DNA of 64,000 nt from DASUWK01 sp036378435 (GCA_036378435.1 DASUWK010000009.1:1-64000); one strand, 5' to 3'. Numbered from the stretch's first letter, positions 50,494-59,186 are shown. Notes: generated from the sequence alone by a model not told the origin. Made by a program: numbers and translations.

Positions 50494-51507
50494 ATGCTGC
50501 ACGCGCCTGCCGACATGGAACACGTGCGCTTCAGCTCACGCCGCCGCCCGCGCGTACTCGTCGTGGACGATCGCCGCCTCAACATCGAGGTGACGATGGA
50601 GTATCTCGCCGAGCTTGACTGCGAGGTCTTCAGCGCCACCAACGGGTACGACGCTTTGACGATCGTGGCCGAGCACTCGCTCGACCTCGTCCTACTCGAC
50701 ATCATGATGCCGGGGCTGGACGGGTTCGAGGTGTGCCGCCGCATCAAGGCGGCTGAGCCCACGCGACTGCTGCCGGTCGTCCTGGTGACCGCGCTCAACC
50801 AGGCCGGAGACCGCGCGCGGGGCCTCGACATGGGCGCCGACGACTTCATCGTGAAGCCGGTCGACCGGCATGAGCTGCTGGCGCGGGTGCGTTCTCTCCT
50901 GCGGTTGAAGGAGCTCTATGACCGGCTGGAGGACTCAGAGCGGGTGATCTTCGCGCTGGCGCGAGCGGTGGAGGCGAAGGACTCGTACACCGAGTCGCAC
51001 ACAGAGCGGGTCGGCCGCACCGCGCTGGCCCTCGCGGCCGCCGCCGGGATCGCCGGCGCAGAGCTCGAGGATGTCTATCGCGGCGGGGTCATCCACGACA
51101 TCGGCAAGATCGGCGTCCCGGACCACATCCTGCTCAAGCCAGGCCCGCTCGACGTCGAAGAGGTCGAGCAGATGCGCCTGCACACCGTGATCGGGGCCCA
51201 GATCCTGGCGCCGCTGCTCTCCGCGTCGACGCTCGTGCCGATCGTTCGCCATCACCACGAGCGGATGGACGGACTCGGCTATCCCGACGGTTTGGTCGCC
51301 GACGAGATCCCGCTCGCCGCGCGTGTGGTGGCCGTATGCGATGCGTTTGACGCGATGGTAAGCACGCGCCCGTATCGCGCCGGCCTGTCGCCTCACGAAG
51401 CGCGCGCGATACTGCTGGACGGCGCCGGCACGCAGTGGGATGCCGAGCTGGTCAGGTTGTTCCTGGAGAGAGTGGAGCCCAACCAGGCCGCCAAAGTCGC
51501 GTCATAA
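50494..51507 (+). CDS. Response regulator with HD-GYP c-di-GMP phosphodiesterase domain
   Basis: A 337-residue RpfG-like protein. The receiver domain (about 19-135) has the acidic pair VLVVDDRRLN, phosphoacceptor Asp in VLLDIMMPGLDG and Lys in FIVKPVDRHEL. A linker helix leads to the HD-GYP domain with YTESHTERVGRTAL, HDIGKIGVPDHILLKPG and HHERMDGLGYPDGL, all metal ligands and the GYP motif intact, so c-di-GMP hydrolysis to GMP is expected. ATG at 50494 is used; a TTG at 50470 and an ATG at 50515 are alternatives. It lies 121 bp before a GGDEF protein. Confidence 0.88.
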   Translation: MLHAPADMEHVRFSSRRRPRVLVVDDRRLNIEVTMEYLAELDCEVFSATNGYDALTIVAEHSLDLVLLDIMMPGLDGFEVCRRIKAAEPTRLLPVVLVTALNQAGDRARGLDMGADDFIVKPVDRHELLARVRSLLRLKELYDRLEDSERVIFALARAVEAKDSYTESHTERVGRTALALAAAAGIAGAELEDVYRGGVIHDIGKIGVPDHILLKPGPLDVEEVEQMRLHTVIGAQILAPLLSASTLVPIVRHHHERMDGLGYPDGLVADEIPLAARVVAVCDAFDAMVSTRPYRAGLSPHEARAILLDGAGTQWDAELVRLFLERVEPNQAAKVAS

Positions 51508-51628
51508 CCAGCCGCGCGGTCTTGACGCACCGCGTTTCCCAGCCACCGCAGTCGTCAGATGGTGGGCGGAATTGTGCGGTTAACCACTTCCGTTCTCGCC
51601 GCGACGGGGCTATCGTCTCGCCGCACCA

Positions 51629-52600
51629 ATGGTCACGGTCGGCGCGGGCGCAGCGGCGGCGCTCGGAGAGGCTTTCGCTCGGCGAGCCGCTGAATGCGCT
51701 GAGCGCGCGCAGCAGATCCTGCTGGAACGGCGTTGGGTTGGACGGCCCGCGAGCCGCGAATTTCACGATTCCCGCCGGGACACCCTGCTGGTCTCGAACA
51801 TGCTGGTGGCGCGCTGGCTGATCACCGGCGAGTCGATGAGCGACCACGAGGCACATTGGCTGGAGCAGCGAGGCCGGCTCGCCGCGGCGGAGCAGCTCTC
51901 GATCGTGAACGTCACGCGCTCCTATCTCGTGTGGCGCGACGTCGTGATCGGCTGCCTCGACGGCGAGGCGCAGGGGTTGGACACGCCGGCGGAAGTGCTG
52001 GAGACGGCTCGCCAGGCCGTGCGCGTCGCGGCTGACTCCGCCGTCATGCGCATGGCCCGCAGTTACGACGAGGAGACGGAAAGGCTGCGGGGTCAGCTGG
52101 CCGCGGAGCGCGAAGCTTTTCGACACGCGGCTCTGCATGACGCGCTGACGGGCCTGCCCAACCGCGTCTTGCTGCACGACCGCCTGCAGCAGGCGATCAA
52201 CTCCGGGCGGCGCCACCGGCAGCTGGTGGCAATGCTGATGGTCGACCTCAACGGCTTTAAGGAGGTGAACGACGTGCACGGCCACGACACCGGCGATTCG
52301 GTGCTGCGTCGCGTCGCCCTTAGCCTCGAGTCGTCGGTGCGCAGCTCCGACACGGTGGCGCGACTCGCGGGCGACGAGTTCGCCGTGGTGCTGCCGGACT
52401 GTCCTTCGCGTCAGTCCGCCGAGCACATGGCGGAGAAGCTCCGCGCGGCGGTGCAGAAGCCGATCGCGATCAGCTGCGGCGTCGAGGTCGTGGTCGACGC
52501 CAGCGTCGGCGTCGCCTGCTTCCCCGATGACGGCGCGGACAGCGATGCGCTGCTCAACGCCGCCGACGTGGCGATGTACCGGTCCAAGCGCTCTCGCTGA
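51629..52600 (+). CDS. GGDEF-domain protein (AGDEF active site)
   Basis: A 323-residue soluble protein. Residues about 1-155 are helical with no recognised family (RRAAECAERAQQILLERRWV; LLVSNMLVARWLITGESMSD), possibly a sensor. The GGDEF domain follows: LTGLPNRVLLHDRLQQAI, DLNGFKEVNDVHGHDTGD and RLAGDEFAVVLP. The first Gly of GGDEF is replaced by Ala, a variant active in some known cyclases. An RxxD inhibitory site (RSSD) lies five residues upstream. With the adjacent HD-GYP gene it forms a c-di-GMP synthesis/breakdown pair. The domain resembles the cyclase at 24383 and may share ancestry. Confidence 0.83.
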   Translation: MVTVGAGAAAALGEAFARRAAECAERAQQILLERRWVGRPASREFHDSRRDTLLVSNMLVARWLITGESMSDHEAHWLEQRGRLAAAEQLSIVNVTRSYLVWRDVVIGCLDGEAQGLDTPAEVLETARQAVRVAADSAVMRMARSYDEETERLRGQLAAEREAFRHAALHDALTGLPNRVLLHDRLQQAINSGRRHRQLVAMLMVDLNGFKEVNDVHGHDTGDSVLRRVALSLESSVRSSDTVARLAGDEFAVVLPDCPSRQSAEHMAEKLRAAVQKPIAISCGVEVVVDASVGVACFPDDGADSDALLNAADVAMYRSKRSR

Positions 52601-52676
52601 TCGCGGCTCTCAGGCCGTCCGGAGGCAGCAGGGCGGCGGATGGGGTATTTCTGAATACGATTGCGCGCGCGATCGC

Positions 52677-52751
52677 GCCCCGTTAGCTCAGAGGAAGAGC
52701 AGCTGCCTTCTAAGCAGACGGTCGGGAGTTCGAATCTCTCACGGGGCGCCA
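52677..52751 (+). tRNA. tRNA-Arg (anticodon TCT)
   Basis: Acceptor GCCCCGT pairs with ACGGGGC; the anticodon loop CTTCTAA has TCT at 52709-52711, reading AGA and AGG. CCA is encoded (52749-52751). The anticodon stem GCTGC/GCAGA has four pairs with a G-A mismatch at the 27-43 position, where most such tRNAs have T-A. Confidence 0.95.
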
Positions 52752-52780
52752 CCAGCTAGGCGGTCCGGCCCCCGAGACGC

Positions 52781-52932
52781 GGCTCCTTCCCCGCTCGGCG
52801 GGGAGGTGGCTGAGCGCAGCGAAGCCGGAAGGGCTGAGACCAGCCCGAACTCGGAACACATCCGTTCGACCGCGAAACGATCCCCTCCCCGGCGCTTCGC
52901 GCCGGACCTCCCCAGCAAGTGGGGAGGAGGCT
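52781..52932. repeat. Imperfect inverted-repeat intergenic element after tRNA-Arg
   Basis: About 150 bp with related ends (GGCTCCTTCCCC and GGGGAGGAGGCTT). It contains three hairpins: CCCCG/CGGGG near 52789, CCGGCGC/GCGCCGG (52889-52905) and CCTCCCC/GGGGAGG (52907-52927). Such CCTCCCC/GGGGAGG palindromic units are a known style of dispersed intergenic repeat in GC-rich bacteria. Confidence 0.5.
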
Positions 52933-52941
52933 TACGGCCAG

Positions 52942-53733
52942 CTAGGCGAGAGGCAGCGTGAGTCGAAAGACCGAACCGCCGCCCGCGCGGGGGCGCTGCA
53001 CGATCTCGCCGCCGTGCAGCTCCGCCAGGCGCCGGGAGATGTAGAGGCCCAGGCCCACACCCGCGATCCGATCGCGCTGTGAGCCGCGACCGAAGCGGTG
53101 GAAGATCGCTTCCGAGTCGGCCATGGGCACGCCGAGCCCCCGATCGGCCACATAGATGACCGCCTTGGTGGCGTCGTGCTCCAGGTGGCAATCGACCTGT
53201 CCGCCGTCCGGCGAGTACTTGACGGCGTTGTCAATCAGGTTGCGCAGGATGATCGCAATCCGCCCGCGATCGACCAGGGCGAAGACAGGTTCCGACGGCA
53301 GGTGCGCGACGAGCGAATGGTTCGCAGGCAGGCTTGGGCGAGCCTCGTCTACTGACTGGGCCACGATCGCCTTCAGGTCGGCCGTGCGGATGGCGAGGTG
53401 GATCTGGCCGTCGTTGAGCCGGGCGTCTTCGAGCAAGTCGTCGACGAGGTGGGCGATCGCACGCGCCTTGGCTCGCATCTCGGGCACGGCCCCTCGGGCT
53501 CGTGGCGGGAGCTTGCCCAGGGAGCCGTCCTCCAGCATCGCGATGTAGCCGTTCAGCACCCCGAGGTGGCCCCTGATCTCGTGGGCCAGCAGCCTCGCGT
53601 GGTCGCCGACCAGCTCGCGATGCGAGTCGAAGTCATGCCGATCGTCGAGAACCGCGTCGATCGCGCTCTCGACCAATCGGCTCGAGCCGACCTTTCTGTT
53701 GCTCATGTCCGGGACGTGCGTCTTGGTGGTCAC
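52942..53733 (-). CDS. Soluble sensor histidine kinase
   Basis: A kinase of about 263 residues with almost no sensor region. The H box is LLAHEIRGHLGVLNGYIAML, with Gly-His after Arg where related kinases here have Gly-Pro, followed by N box NLIDNAVKYSPDGG, G1 DRGLGVP, F box IFHRFGRG and G2 GVGLGLYISRRL. No membrane helix is present, so the signal must come through partners or the short N-terminus. GTG at 53733 has GGAGAGG at a good distance, while the GTG at 53739 would overlap it. A CTGATAG palindrome lies immediately upstream. No response regulator gene is adjacent. Confidence 0.83.
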   Translation of the reverse strand: MTTKTHVPDMSNRKVGSSRLVESAIDAVLDDRHDFDSHRELVGDHARLLAHEIRGHLGVLNGYIAMLEDGSLGKLPPRARGAVPEMRAKARAIAHLVDDLLEDARLNDGQIHLAIRTADLKAIVAQSVDEARPSLPANHSLVAHLPSEPVFALVDRGRIAIILRNLIDNAVKYSPDGGQVDCHLEHDATKAVIYVADRGLGVPMADSEAIFHRFGRGSQRDRIAGVGLGLYISRRLAELHGGEIVQRPRAGGGSVFRLTLPLA

Positions 53734-53744
53734 GTCCACCTCTC

Positions 53745-53763
53745 CTGATAGTTAGGCTATCAG
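53745..53763. promoter_or_regulatory. CTGATAG-N5-CTATCAG palindrome upstream of a histidine kinase gene
   Basis: CTGATAGTTAGGCTATCAG is a perfect 7-bp inverted repeat with 5-bp spacer, ending 11 bp before the kinase GTG (53733). The same palindrome, differing only in the spacer, lies at 59162-59180 before another kinase gene. In the plus orientation both are followed by AGAAAACG or AGAACACG. Confidence 0.6.
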
Positions 53764-53780
53764 AAAACGCTCAAGTCAGA

Positions 53781-54071
53781 TTAGCTTTTACGGAGCTCGT
53801 CGACCTTGTCGCGCCAAAACACGTAGCGGTTGACCAGGCGCGCCTTCTCCTTATCGAGAAGGCTGAGATCGCGAAACGCCTCCTCCTGCGAGCTGTCGGA
53901 GAGCTCGGCCGTGCCGCTCTCGGCCTCTCGAAGCAGCCGGTCCTTGAAGCCGAGCAGCTCCGAATAGGTGGCCAGCCAGTGCTCGGCATCCTCGAGGTTG
54001 TCCGAATCCGGGTCCTCGCCTTCCATCAAGCGATCCTGATCCGTGAGCGCCTCCTCCTCCTCTGCAGTCAT
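53781..54071 (-). CDS. Small acidic helical protein
   Basis: A 96-residue, highly charged protein: acidic first third (MTAEEEEALTDQDRLMEGED), then helical stretches EHWLATYSELLGFKDRLLRE and LSLLDKEKARLVNRYVFWRD. It may form a coiled coil. There is no recognised family. It lies 9 bp downstream of the MFS gene (54081-55340) and 17 bp upstream of the palindrome before the kinase gene, and may be co-transcribed with the MFS gene. Confidence 0.62.
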   Translation of the reverse strand: MTAEEEEALTDQDRLMEGEDPDSDNLEDAEHWLATYSELLGFKDRLLREAESGTAELSDSSQEEAFRDLSLLDKEKARLVNRYVFWRDKVDELRKS

Positions 54072-54080
54072 TCCTGCAAA

Positions 54081-55340
54081 TTACCGGACGCTGCGGATCC
54101 TGCTCACGAAGAGAGTTCCCAGAAGGTAGAAGATCACGGCCAGCACGAAGATCGATCGGTAGCCGAGGTCGGTCGTGACCCGGTTGAGCGCGTCCACCAT
54201 GAAACCGGCGGCCAGCGGCACGGCGACGCGCGGGAGGCTGTCGGCCACGTGGTACAGGCCGAGGTCCTTGGCCGCGGCCGCCTTCCGGTCCGGCAGCGTG
54301 TCGAGTCCGAGCGCCCAGTCGACCGAGCCCCAGCAGCCGTAGCCGAGGCCGTAGATCACGCCCAGCACCAGGACGAGGATGGTCGGCATCTGCCCGACCT
54401 GGAAGACCAGCAGTGTGATCACGAAGAGCAGGCCGCTGGCGTAAACGAATCGCTTGCGTCCGAAGCGGTCCGAAGCCAGGCCGCCCGCGATCGCCAGGGG
54501 CACGGCCACCGCGGTGACGATCAGCTCGAACACCTCGGTGAATTGGTCCGGGTTCGGAATCTTCTCGACGTCCCGGAACAGATAGACGAGAAACGGAAGG
54601 ACGGACCACAGGCCCGCGACCGTCATCATCCGGGTGAAGAAGGCCCAGCCGAAGTCTCCGCTGTGAAGCGGCGCGATGAACTGCCGGAACGTGGGACGGG
54701 GCCGGCTGGGCGCTGGATCCCGACCTTCGCCGGCCGCCGCCCAGAGCGTCGGCACGACCGTGATCACGATCACGGCGATGATCGGGAAGTACGAAGCGCG
54801 CAGGTTGTGCGCCTTCGAAAGGAACAGCAGGGTCAGCAGCGAGGCCACGGCGCCGAACTGCGTGAAGCCGCTCAGGAGGCCGCTCGCCTGGCCCGTCTCT
54901 TCGCCGGCGACCAGGTCGGGCACCAGCCCGAAGGTCGCCACACCGGCCACGTTGATGAAGGCCACGAAGGCGACGAAGCCGATCAGCAGCGGGGGATAGG
55001 TCCGGGCGCTGAAGAGCACCAGGCAGGCGGCGATCATGCCCACCGATCCCGCCACCAGGAACGGCCGGCGGCGCCCGAAGCGGCTGCTGACCCGATCGGA
55101 CCACTGGCCGACGATCGGTGGCACCACCAGCGCGAAAATGCCGCCGACTCCGGTCGCGAGGCCGACCGCCGTCGCCTGGGAGCCGCGCGTCACCGCATCG
55201 GCGACCTGGACCTGGAGCAGGATCGTGTAGATCGGCGTGAGTGCGTAGGACTGGCCGAGCCAGGGGGTCGCCAGCGCCAGTTGCCGGAGAACCCCGCGCA
55301 GGCCGCCGGTCGTCCGCGGCGGTGCAGCCGCCTCGATCAT
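54081..55340 (-). CDS. Major facilitator superfamily transporter (GPH/MFS type)
   Basis: A 419-residue carrier with about 12 hydrophobic helices. The loop 2-3 motif is visible as GQWSDRVSSRFGRRRPFLVA, and the equivalent in the second half as GGLASDRFGRKRFVYASG. The first half resembles glycoside-pentoside-hexuronide or SLC45-like sugar carriers (LATPWLGQSYALTPIYT). The substrate is unknown; a sugar or disaccharide is plausible. It is followed within 10 bp by the small acidic protein gene. Confidence 0.83.
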   Translation of the reverse strand: MIEAAAPPRTTGGLRGVLRQLALATPWLGQSYALTPIYTILLQVQVADAVTRGSQATAVGLATGVGGIFALVVPPIVGQWSDRVSSRFGRRRPFLVAGSVGMIAACLVLFSARTYPPLLIGFVAFVAFINVAGVATFGLVPDLVAGEETGQASGLLSGFTQFGAVASLLTLLFLSKAHNLRASYFPIIAVIVITVVPTLWAAAGEGRDPAPSRPRPTFRQFIAPLHSGDFGWAFFTRMMTVAGLWSVLPFLVYLFRDVEKIPNPDQFTEVFELIVTAVAVPLAIAGGLASDRFGRKRFVYASGLLFVITLLVFQVGQMPTILVLVLGVIYGLGYGCWGSVDWALGLDTLPDRKAAAAKDLGLYHVADSLPRVAVPLAAGFMVDALNRVTTDLGYRSIFVLAVIFYLLGTLFVSRIRSVR

Positions 55341-55350
55341 GCGGCGAGAA

Positions 55351-56610
55351 CTATAAGGTCGCCTGGACCGCCGGTCGCAGACGAAGTGTGCGTACCGGCC
55401 GCGCGAGCACCCAGCCGACGGCGGCGATGCCGATCACGCCGCCGGTCGCGAGCGTCAAAGCCAGGCCAGGCCCGTAGCCCACCGCGTGCTCCAGCGCGCC
55501 GGCCAGCCAGCCGCCGGCGAGGGCGCCGAGCGGAATGGTGCCGAACGCGATGGCCAAGTTTGACGCGTGGATCCGGCCCTGCAGCCGCGCCGGCACGAGC
55601 GACTGCCGCAGGCTGACGTTGGTCACATTCCAGATCGGCCCGCAGAAGCCGGCGAGCAGCATCGACACGACCGCGATCGGCAGCGCGGGCGCCACCATGG
55701 CGAGAGGAAGGAGCGCCCAGCCCAGGCTTTCGCCGCCGATCGATGCCGCCAGCGTCGGGCCCGTACCCAGCCGGTGCTCGACTGCTGGCGCCGCTGCCGC
55801 GCCCGCCAACCCGGCCAGCCCCTGCAGCAGCAGCATCGCGCCCACGGCAAGGGGGGCGAGGTGCAGAACCTGGTACGCGAAGAGGAGGAAGACGGTGCGC
55901 GTCATCATCAGCCCGCAGTTGTTGGTGGCCACGCAGGCCGCCGTCCAGCGAATCACGGGATGACGCGCGAGCGCTGCAATGCCCTCGCGCAGCTCGGAGA
56001 CGAAGCCCGCGCCGGTGTCGGCCGGCGCCTCGTGCCGCGCCTCCACGCGGCGAATTCGCATCAACCCGGCGGCTGAGATGACGAAGGAGAACGCGTCGAC
56101 CAGGATGGCGGTGGGCGCGGTGAGCAGCTGAATCAGGAGGCCGCCCAGGCCCGGCCCTACGGTCTGCGCGGCGGCGTCGCTCGCCTCGAGCCGCGAATTG
56201 CCCTCGACCAGACCCTCTGGGCCGACCAGGCCCGGCAGATAAGCCCGGTAGGCGACTTCGAAGAAGGTCCCGAGCGCCCCTTGGGCGAGGCCGACCGCAT
56301 AGAGCTGGACCAGGGCCAGGTGCCCCACCGCCGCGGTGATCGGGATGGAGAGGACGGCCACGAAGCGGCCGAGGTCGCAGGCGACCAAGAGGGGGCGCCG
56401 CGGGATGCGATCGACGACCACGCCGGCGGGCAGCGCCAGCAGGGGGTAGGGCAGGTAGAAGCACACGTAGAGCAGGCCCACGTGGAGTGCGTCCGCGTGC
56501 AGCAGGAGGATGGCGGCGGTGGGCACCGCAAGGGCGCTGACGCGATCCCCGACCGAAGATGCCGTCTTGCCGCCCCAGAGCCGGAGAAAGTCCGCGTTCC
56601 GCCACAGCAT
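55351..56610 (-). CDS. MFS transporter, efflux type (MFS_3-like)
   Basis: A 419-residue carrier with about 12 membrane helices. It begins NADFLRLWGGKTASSVGDRV, the typical start of the MFS_3/enterobactin-exporter-like group, with motif A as PAGVVVDRIPRRPLLVACDL. Members export drugs, siderophores or macrolides. It ends 10 bp before the previous MFS gene in the same direction, so the two may be co-transcribed. Start ATG at 56610 is 55 bp from the divergent LCP gene. Confidence 0.83.
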   Translation of the reverse strand: MLWRNADFLRLWGGKTASSVGDRVSALAVPTAAILLLHADALHVGLLYVCFYLPYPLLALPAGVVVDRIPRRPLLVACDLGRFVAVLSIPITAAVGHLALVQLYAVGLAQGALGTFFEVAYRAYLPGLVGPEGLVEGNSRLEASDAAAQTVGPGLGGLLIQLLTAPTAILVDAFSFVISAAGLMRIRRVEARHEAPADTGAGFVSELREGIAALARHPVIRWTAACVATNNCGLMMTRTVFLLFAYQVLHLAPLAVGAMLLLQGLAGLAGAAAAPAVEHRLGTGPTLAASIGGESLGWALLPLAMVAPALPIAVVSMLLAGFCGPIWNVTNVSLRQSLVPARLQGRIHASNLAIAFGTIPLGALAGGWLAGALEHAVGYGPGLALTLATGGVIGIAAVGWVLARPVRTLRLRPAVQATL

Positions 56611-56665
56611 CGGCCGGGATCGTACGGGTTGCGGGGGCTTTATATCCCCTGCGCTATCCAGATCA

Positions 56666-58291
56666 ATGAGATCATTGGTGTTGGTGGTTCAGGAGGAAAC
56701 GCGCCTCAACAGGCGCGGCCTGATCGCCGTCGCGGTGATCCTTGTGCTCTTGGTCGCCTTCGTGGCCATACGCGGCGGCGTGTTCATCTCTCGCATCTCC
56801 AGCTCGGGCCTGGGCGGGCTGGGGGGTTTGTTCGGCGTGAGCGAGCTGCAGCACAAGCTGGACTCCGGTCAGCGCGTCAACATCCTGCTGCTCGGCTACG
56901 GCGGCCCGAACCACGACGGTCCGTACTTGACCGACTCGATCATGGTCGTGAGCCTCGACCCGGTCACCAGCCAGACCGCCTACATCTCCATCCCACGCGA
57001 CACCGAGGTGACTTTCCACGCCTTCAGCGATCCCAGGCGATCCGTGACCGACAAGATCAACGCCGCCTTCGAGGTGGCGATGCAGTCGCAGAACTGGGGC
57101 GGTGGCCTGGCCGGCAAGTACCAGTCGTCCGACCAGCGCGACGGCGCCTTCCGGCTGGCCGACGACGTGATCAGCCAGGTGACGGGGCTGCACATCGACT
57201 ACAACGTGGGCGCCGATTTCAGCGGCTTCGACAAGATCGTCGACGCCATGGGCGGCATCGACATCAACGTCCCCGAGAGCTTCAGCATCGACGTCCCCGC
57301 CGGACGGAACGGCTGGATCACGCTGTTCTTCCAGCAGGGGTGGACGCACATGAACGGCGCGACGGCGCTCTATTACGTGCGCGGCCGGTATACAGCCTGC
57401 AGCGAGACCGGCTGGTGGAGCTACCGGAACGGCCAGCGCCTCTGCGGCGGCCATGCCTTCACCGACGCCGACACTCGCGAAGCCTCGGACTTCGCTCGCG
57501 CCCAGCGCCAGCAGACTTTCCTGGAAGCGTTCCGCAAGCGCGCGCTGAAGCTGAACGCGATCGCGAACCTGCCGACGATCGTCTCGGGGCTCGAGGCGGA
57601 GGTCCGCACCGACATGGCGATCCCGTCCGATGCGCAGGCGCTCTGGTCGGACCAGGGCAAGCTGCGCCGCAACGGCATCCTGCACATCAGCCTCAACAGC
57701 GGCAACCTCCTCTACTCGTGCACCTGCGACCAGCTCGGCTACACGCTGCACACGTACGGCGACGGGTCGATGCTGCGCCAGTACCTGGCGACCCTCTTCC
57801 AGGCGCCCGCGATCAAGGAGAAGGCGCCGATCCGGCTGGTCGACGCCTCGGGCGACGGCGGCCAGCTGAGCGCGGTCTGGAAGGACCTGCTGTCCGAGAT
57901 GGGCTTCCCCAACGTGACCGACGCGGGGTCGGCCGGACGCGACAGCACCACGGGCATCGCCGACGGCACCTCCGGCAAGGCCAAGCACACGCTCGCCTTC
58001 CTCTCGTCCTTCTTTAAGGCGCAGCCCGGCGCGCAGGCGCCGGCGGCCGGTGCGGTGACGCTCGTCCTCGGCCGCGACGCCTACAGCGCGTTCTATGCCA
58101 ACGGAGCGCAGACCTCGAGCAGCGCGGCTGCCAGCGCTGGTCAGCGGGCGGGCGGGTCGGGTTCCGGCGGCGGATCGGGCGGCGGCGGCGGTGGCGGCAC
58201 TGGCGGCGGCGGCGCTGGGCATCCAAGTCCGAGTCCGTTCCCGGTGCCGCTCCCGAGCCTTTTCCCGAGCCCCCCGTTCAAGCCGGAGTAG
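56666..58291 (+). CDS. LytR-CpsA-Psr (LCP) family cell-wall ligase
   Basis: Transfers polyprenyl-linked glycopolymers to peptidoglycan. The 541-residue protein has a membrane helix (LIAVAVILVLLVAFVAI, about 20-37), the LCP domain with NILLLGYGGPNH, TDSIMVVSLDP, ISIPRDTEV, DKINAAFEVAM and IVDAMGGIDINVPESF, and catalytic Arg residues near YYVRGRYTA and DFARAQRQQTF. A LytR_C domain (IRLVDASGDGGQLSAVWKDL) follows, then a Gly/Ser/Pro tail. The ATG at 56666 has no clear ribosome site; a strong CAGGAGG at about 56690 has no usable start after it. The attached polymer is unknown. Confidence 0.87.
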   Translation: MRSLVLVVQEETRLNRRGLIAVAVILVLLVAFVAIRGGVFISRISSSGLGGLGGLFGVSELQHKLDSGQRVNILLLGYGGPNHDGPYLTDSIMVVSLDPVTSQTAYISIPRDTEVTFHAFSDPRRSVTDKINAAFEVAMQSQNWGGGLAGKYQSSDQRDGAFRLADDVISQVTGLHIDYNVGADFSGFDKIVDAMGGIDINVPESFSIDVPAGRNGWITLFFQQGWTHMNGATALYYVRGRYTACSETGWWSYRNGQRLCGGHAFTDADTREASDFARAQRQQTFLEAFRKRALKLNAIANLPTIVSGLEAEVRTDMAIPSDAQALWSDQGKLRRNGILHISLNSGNLLYSCTCDQLGYTLHTYGDGSMLRQYLATLFQAPAIKEKAPIRLVDASGDGGQLSAVWKDLLSEMGFPNVTDAGSAGRDSTTGIADGTSGKAKHTLAFLSSFFKAQPGAQAPAAGAVTLVLGRDAYSAFYANGAQTSSSAAASAGQRAGGSGSGGGSGGGGGGGTGGGGAGHPSPSPFPVPLPSLFPSPPFKPE

Positions 58292-58351
58292 CCAGCAACT
58301 TCACCGTTTCGCCGCCGCGCCTTCGGAGGCGAGCACTAACCTCCGCCCGTT

Positions 58352-59119
58352 TTGCTCGCCTCGCGACGTTCCGGGCGCGTGCTGGCGCTCGTGGCGGCGG
58401 TCGCCGTTCTCTCCGCGGTTCTCTTGGCGCTGATCGCCCGCGCCCCGCTGCCTGTGCGCGCCGCGGGCGCCTACCCGGGCGCGAGCGCCGGCTACGACAT
58501 CTCGTGGCCGCAGTGCGGGGGGCCTTATCCCAGTCTGTCCGGTGAGTGGTTCGGAATCGCCGGGGTCAACGACGGCAAGCCGCTGACGGAGAACCCGTGC
58601 CTGGCGTCCGAGCTGGCGTGGGCGCAACAAAACCCCGCATACGCGGGTCTCTACGTCAACGTCGCCTACGGCCTGAGCATGGACGGCCCGCTGACCTGCG
58701 ATCCCGACGACCTCTACTGCCAGGCGTACAACTACGGCTGGGTCTCCGGGCAGTACGCGTACGTGACGGCGCTGGCGGACACGGGGGGAGCCTCGGAGGA
58801 AGTGCAGAACTGGTGGCTCGACGTCGAGGTCGTCAACACCTGGAGCGACAACGTGGGACTCAACTCCGCTGTGATCCAGGGCACCCTCGATTACTTCGAG
58901 CAGACCCAGGGCATCCAGGCGGGGATTTACTCGGTCTCGACCATGTGGGACGGGATCACCGCGGGCTTCGCCCCGGCGGGCGTGCCGAACTGGGTGGCGG
59001 GTGGCAACGACATGTTCGATTTCGGCACTTGCGGGCGGCCGCTGTGGCCGGGAGCGCAGGTCGAGGTCTTCCAATCGCTTTCGCCAGACGGCCAATACGA
59101 CGTCGATCGGGGCTGCTAG
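58352..59119 (+). CDS. Secreted TIM-barrel-like protein (GH25/DUF1906-like)
   Basis: A 255-residue exported protein. A signal peptide of about 38 residues (VLALVAAVAVLSAVLLALIA) precedes a domain starting AGYDISWPQCGGPYPSLSGE, a pattern seen in actinobacterial proteins annotated as GH25-like or DUF1906-like. It continues with YAGLYVNVAYGLSMDGP and NWWLDVEVVNTWSDN, where Asp and Glu could be catalytic. Six Cys may form disulfides. It starts at TTG 58352, and no clear ribosome site is seen. Wall lysis is plausible given the neighbouring LCP gene, but no activity can be claimed. Confidence 0.7.
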   Translation: MLASRRSGRVLALVAAVAVLSAVLLALIARAPLPVRAAGAYPGASAGYDISWPQCGGPYPSLSGEWFGIAGVNDGKPLTENPCLASELAWAQQNPAYAGLYVNVAYGLSMDGPLTCDPDDLYCQAYNYGWVSGQYAYVTALADTGGASEEVQNWWLDVEVVNTWSDNVGLNSAVIQGTLDYFEQTQGIQAGIYSVSTMWDGITAGFAPAGVPNWVAGGNDMFDFGTCGRPLWPGAQVEVFQSLSPDGQYDVDRGC

Positions 59120-59161
59120 CGGAAAAATTTGCGGAAAACAATATTGTAGCGGTCACGTAAG

Positions 59162-59180
59162 CTGATAGTCGACCTATCAG
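59162..59180. promoter_or_regulatory. CTGATAG-N5-CTATCAG palindrome upstream of a histidine kinase gene
   Basis: CTGATAGTCGACCTATCAG, a perfect 7-bp inverted repeat with a 5-bp spacer, ends 6 bp before the kinase ATG (59187). It matches the palindrome at 53745-53763. The preceding 50 bp are AT-rich, with two GCGGAAAA repeats and the palindrome ACAATATTGT, so this is probably the promoter region. Confidence 0.6.
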
Positions 59181-59186
59181 AACACG

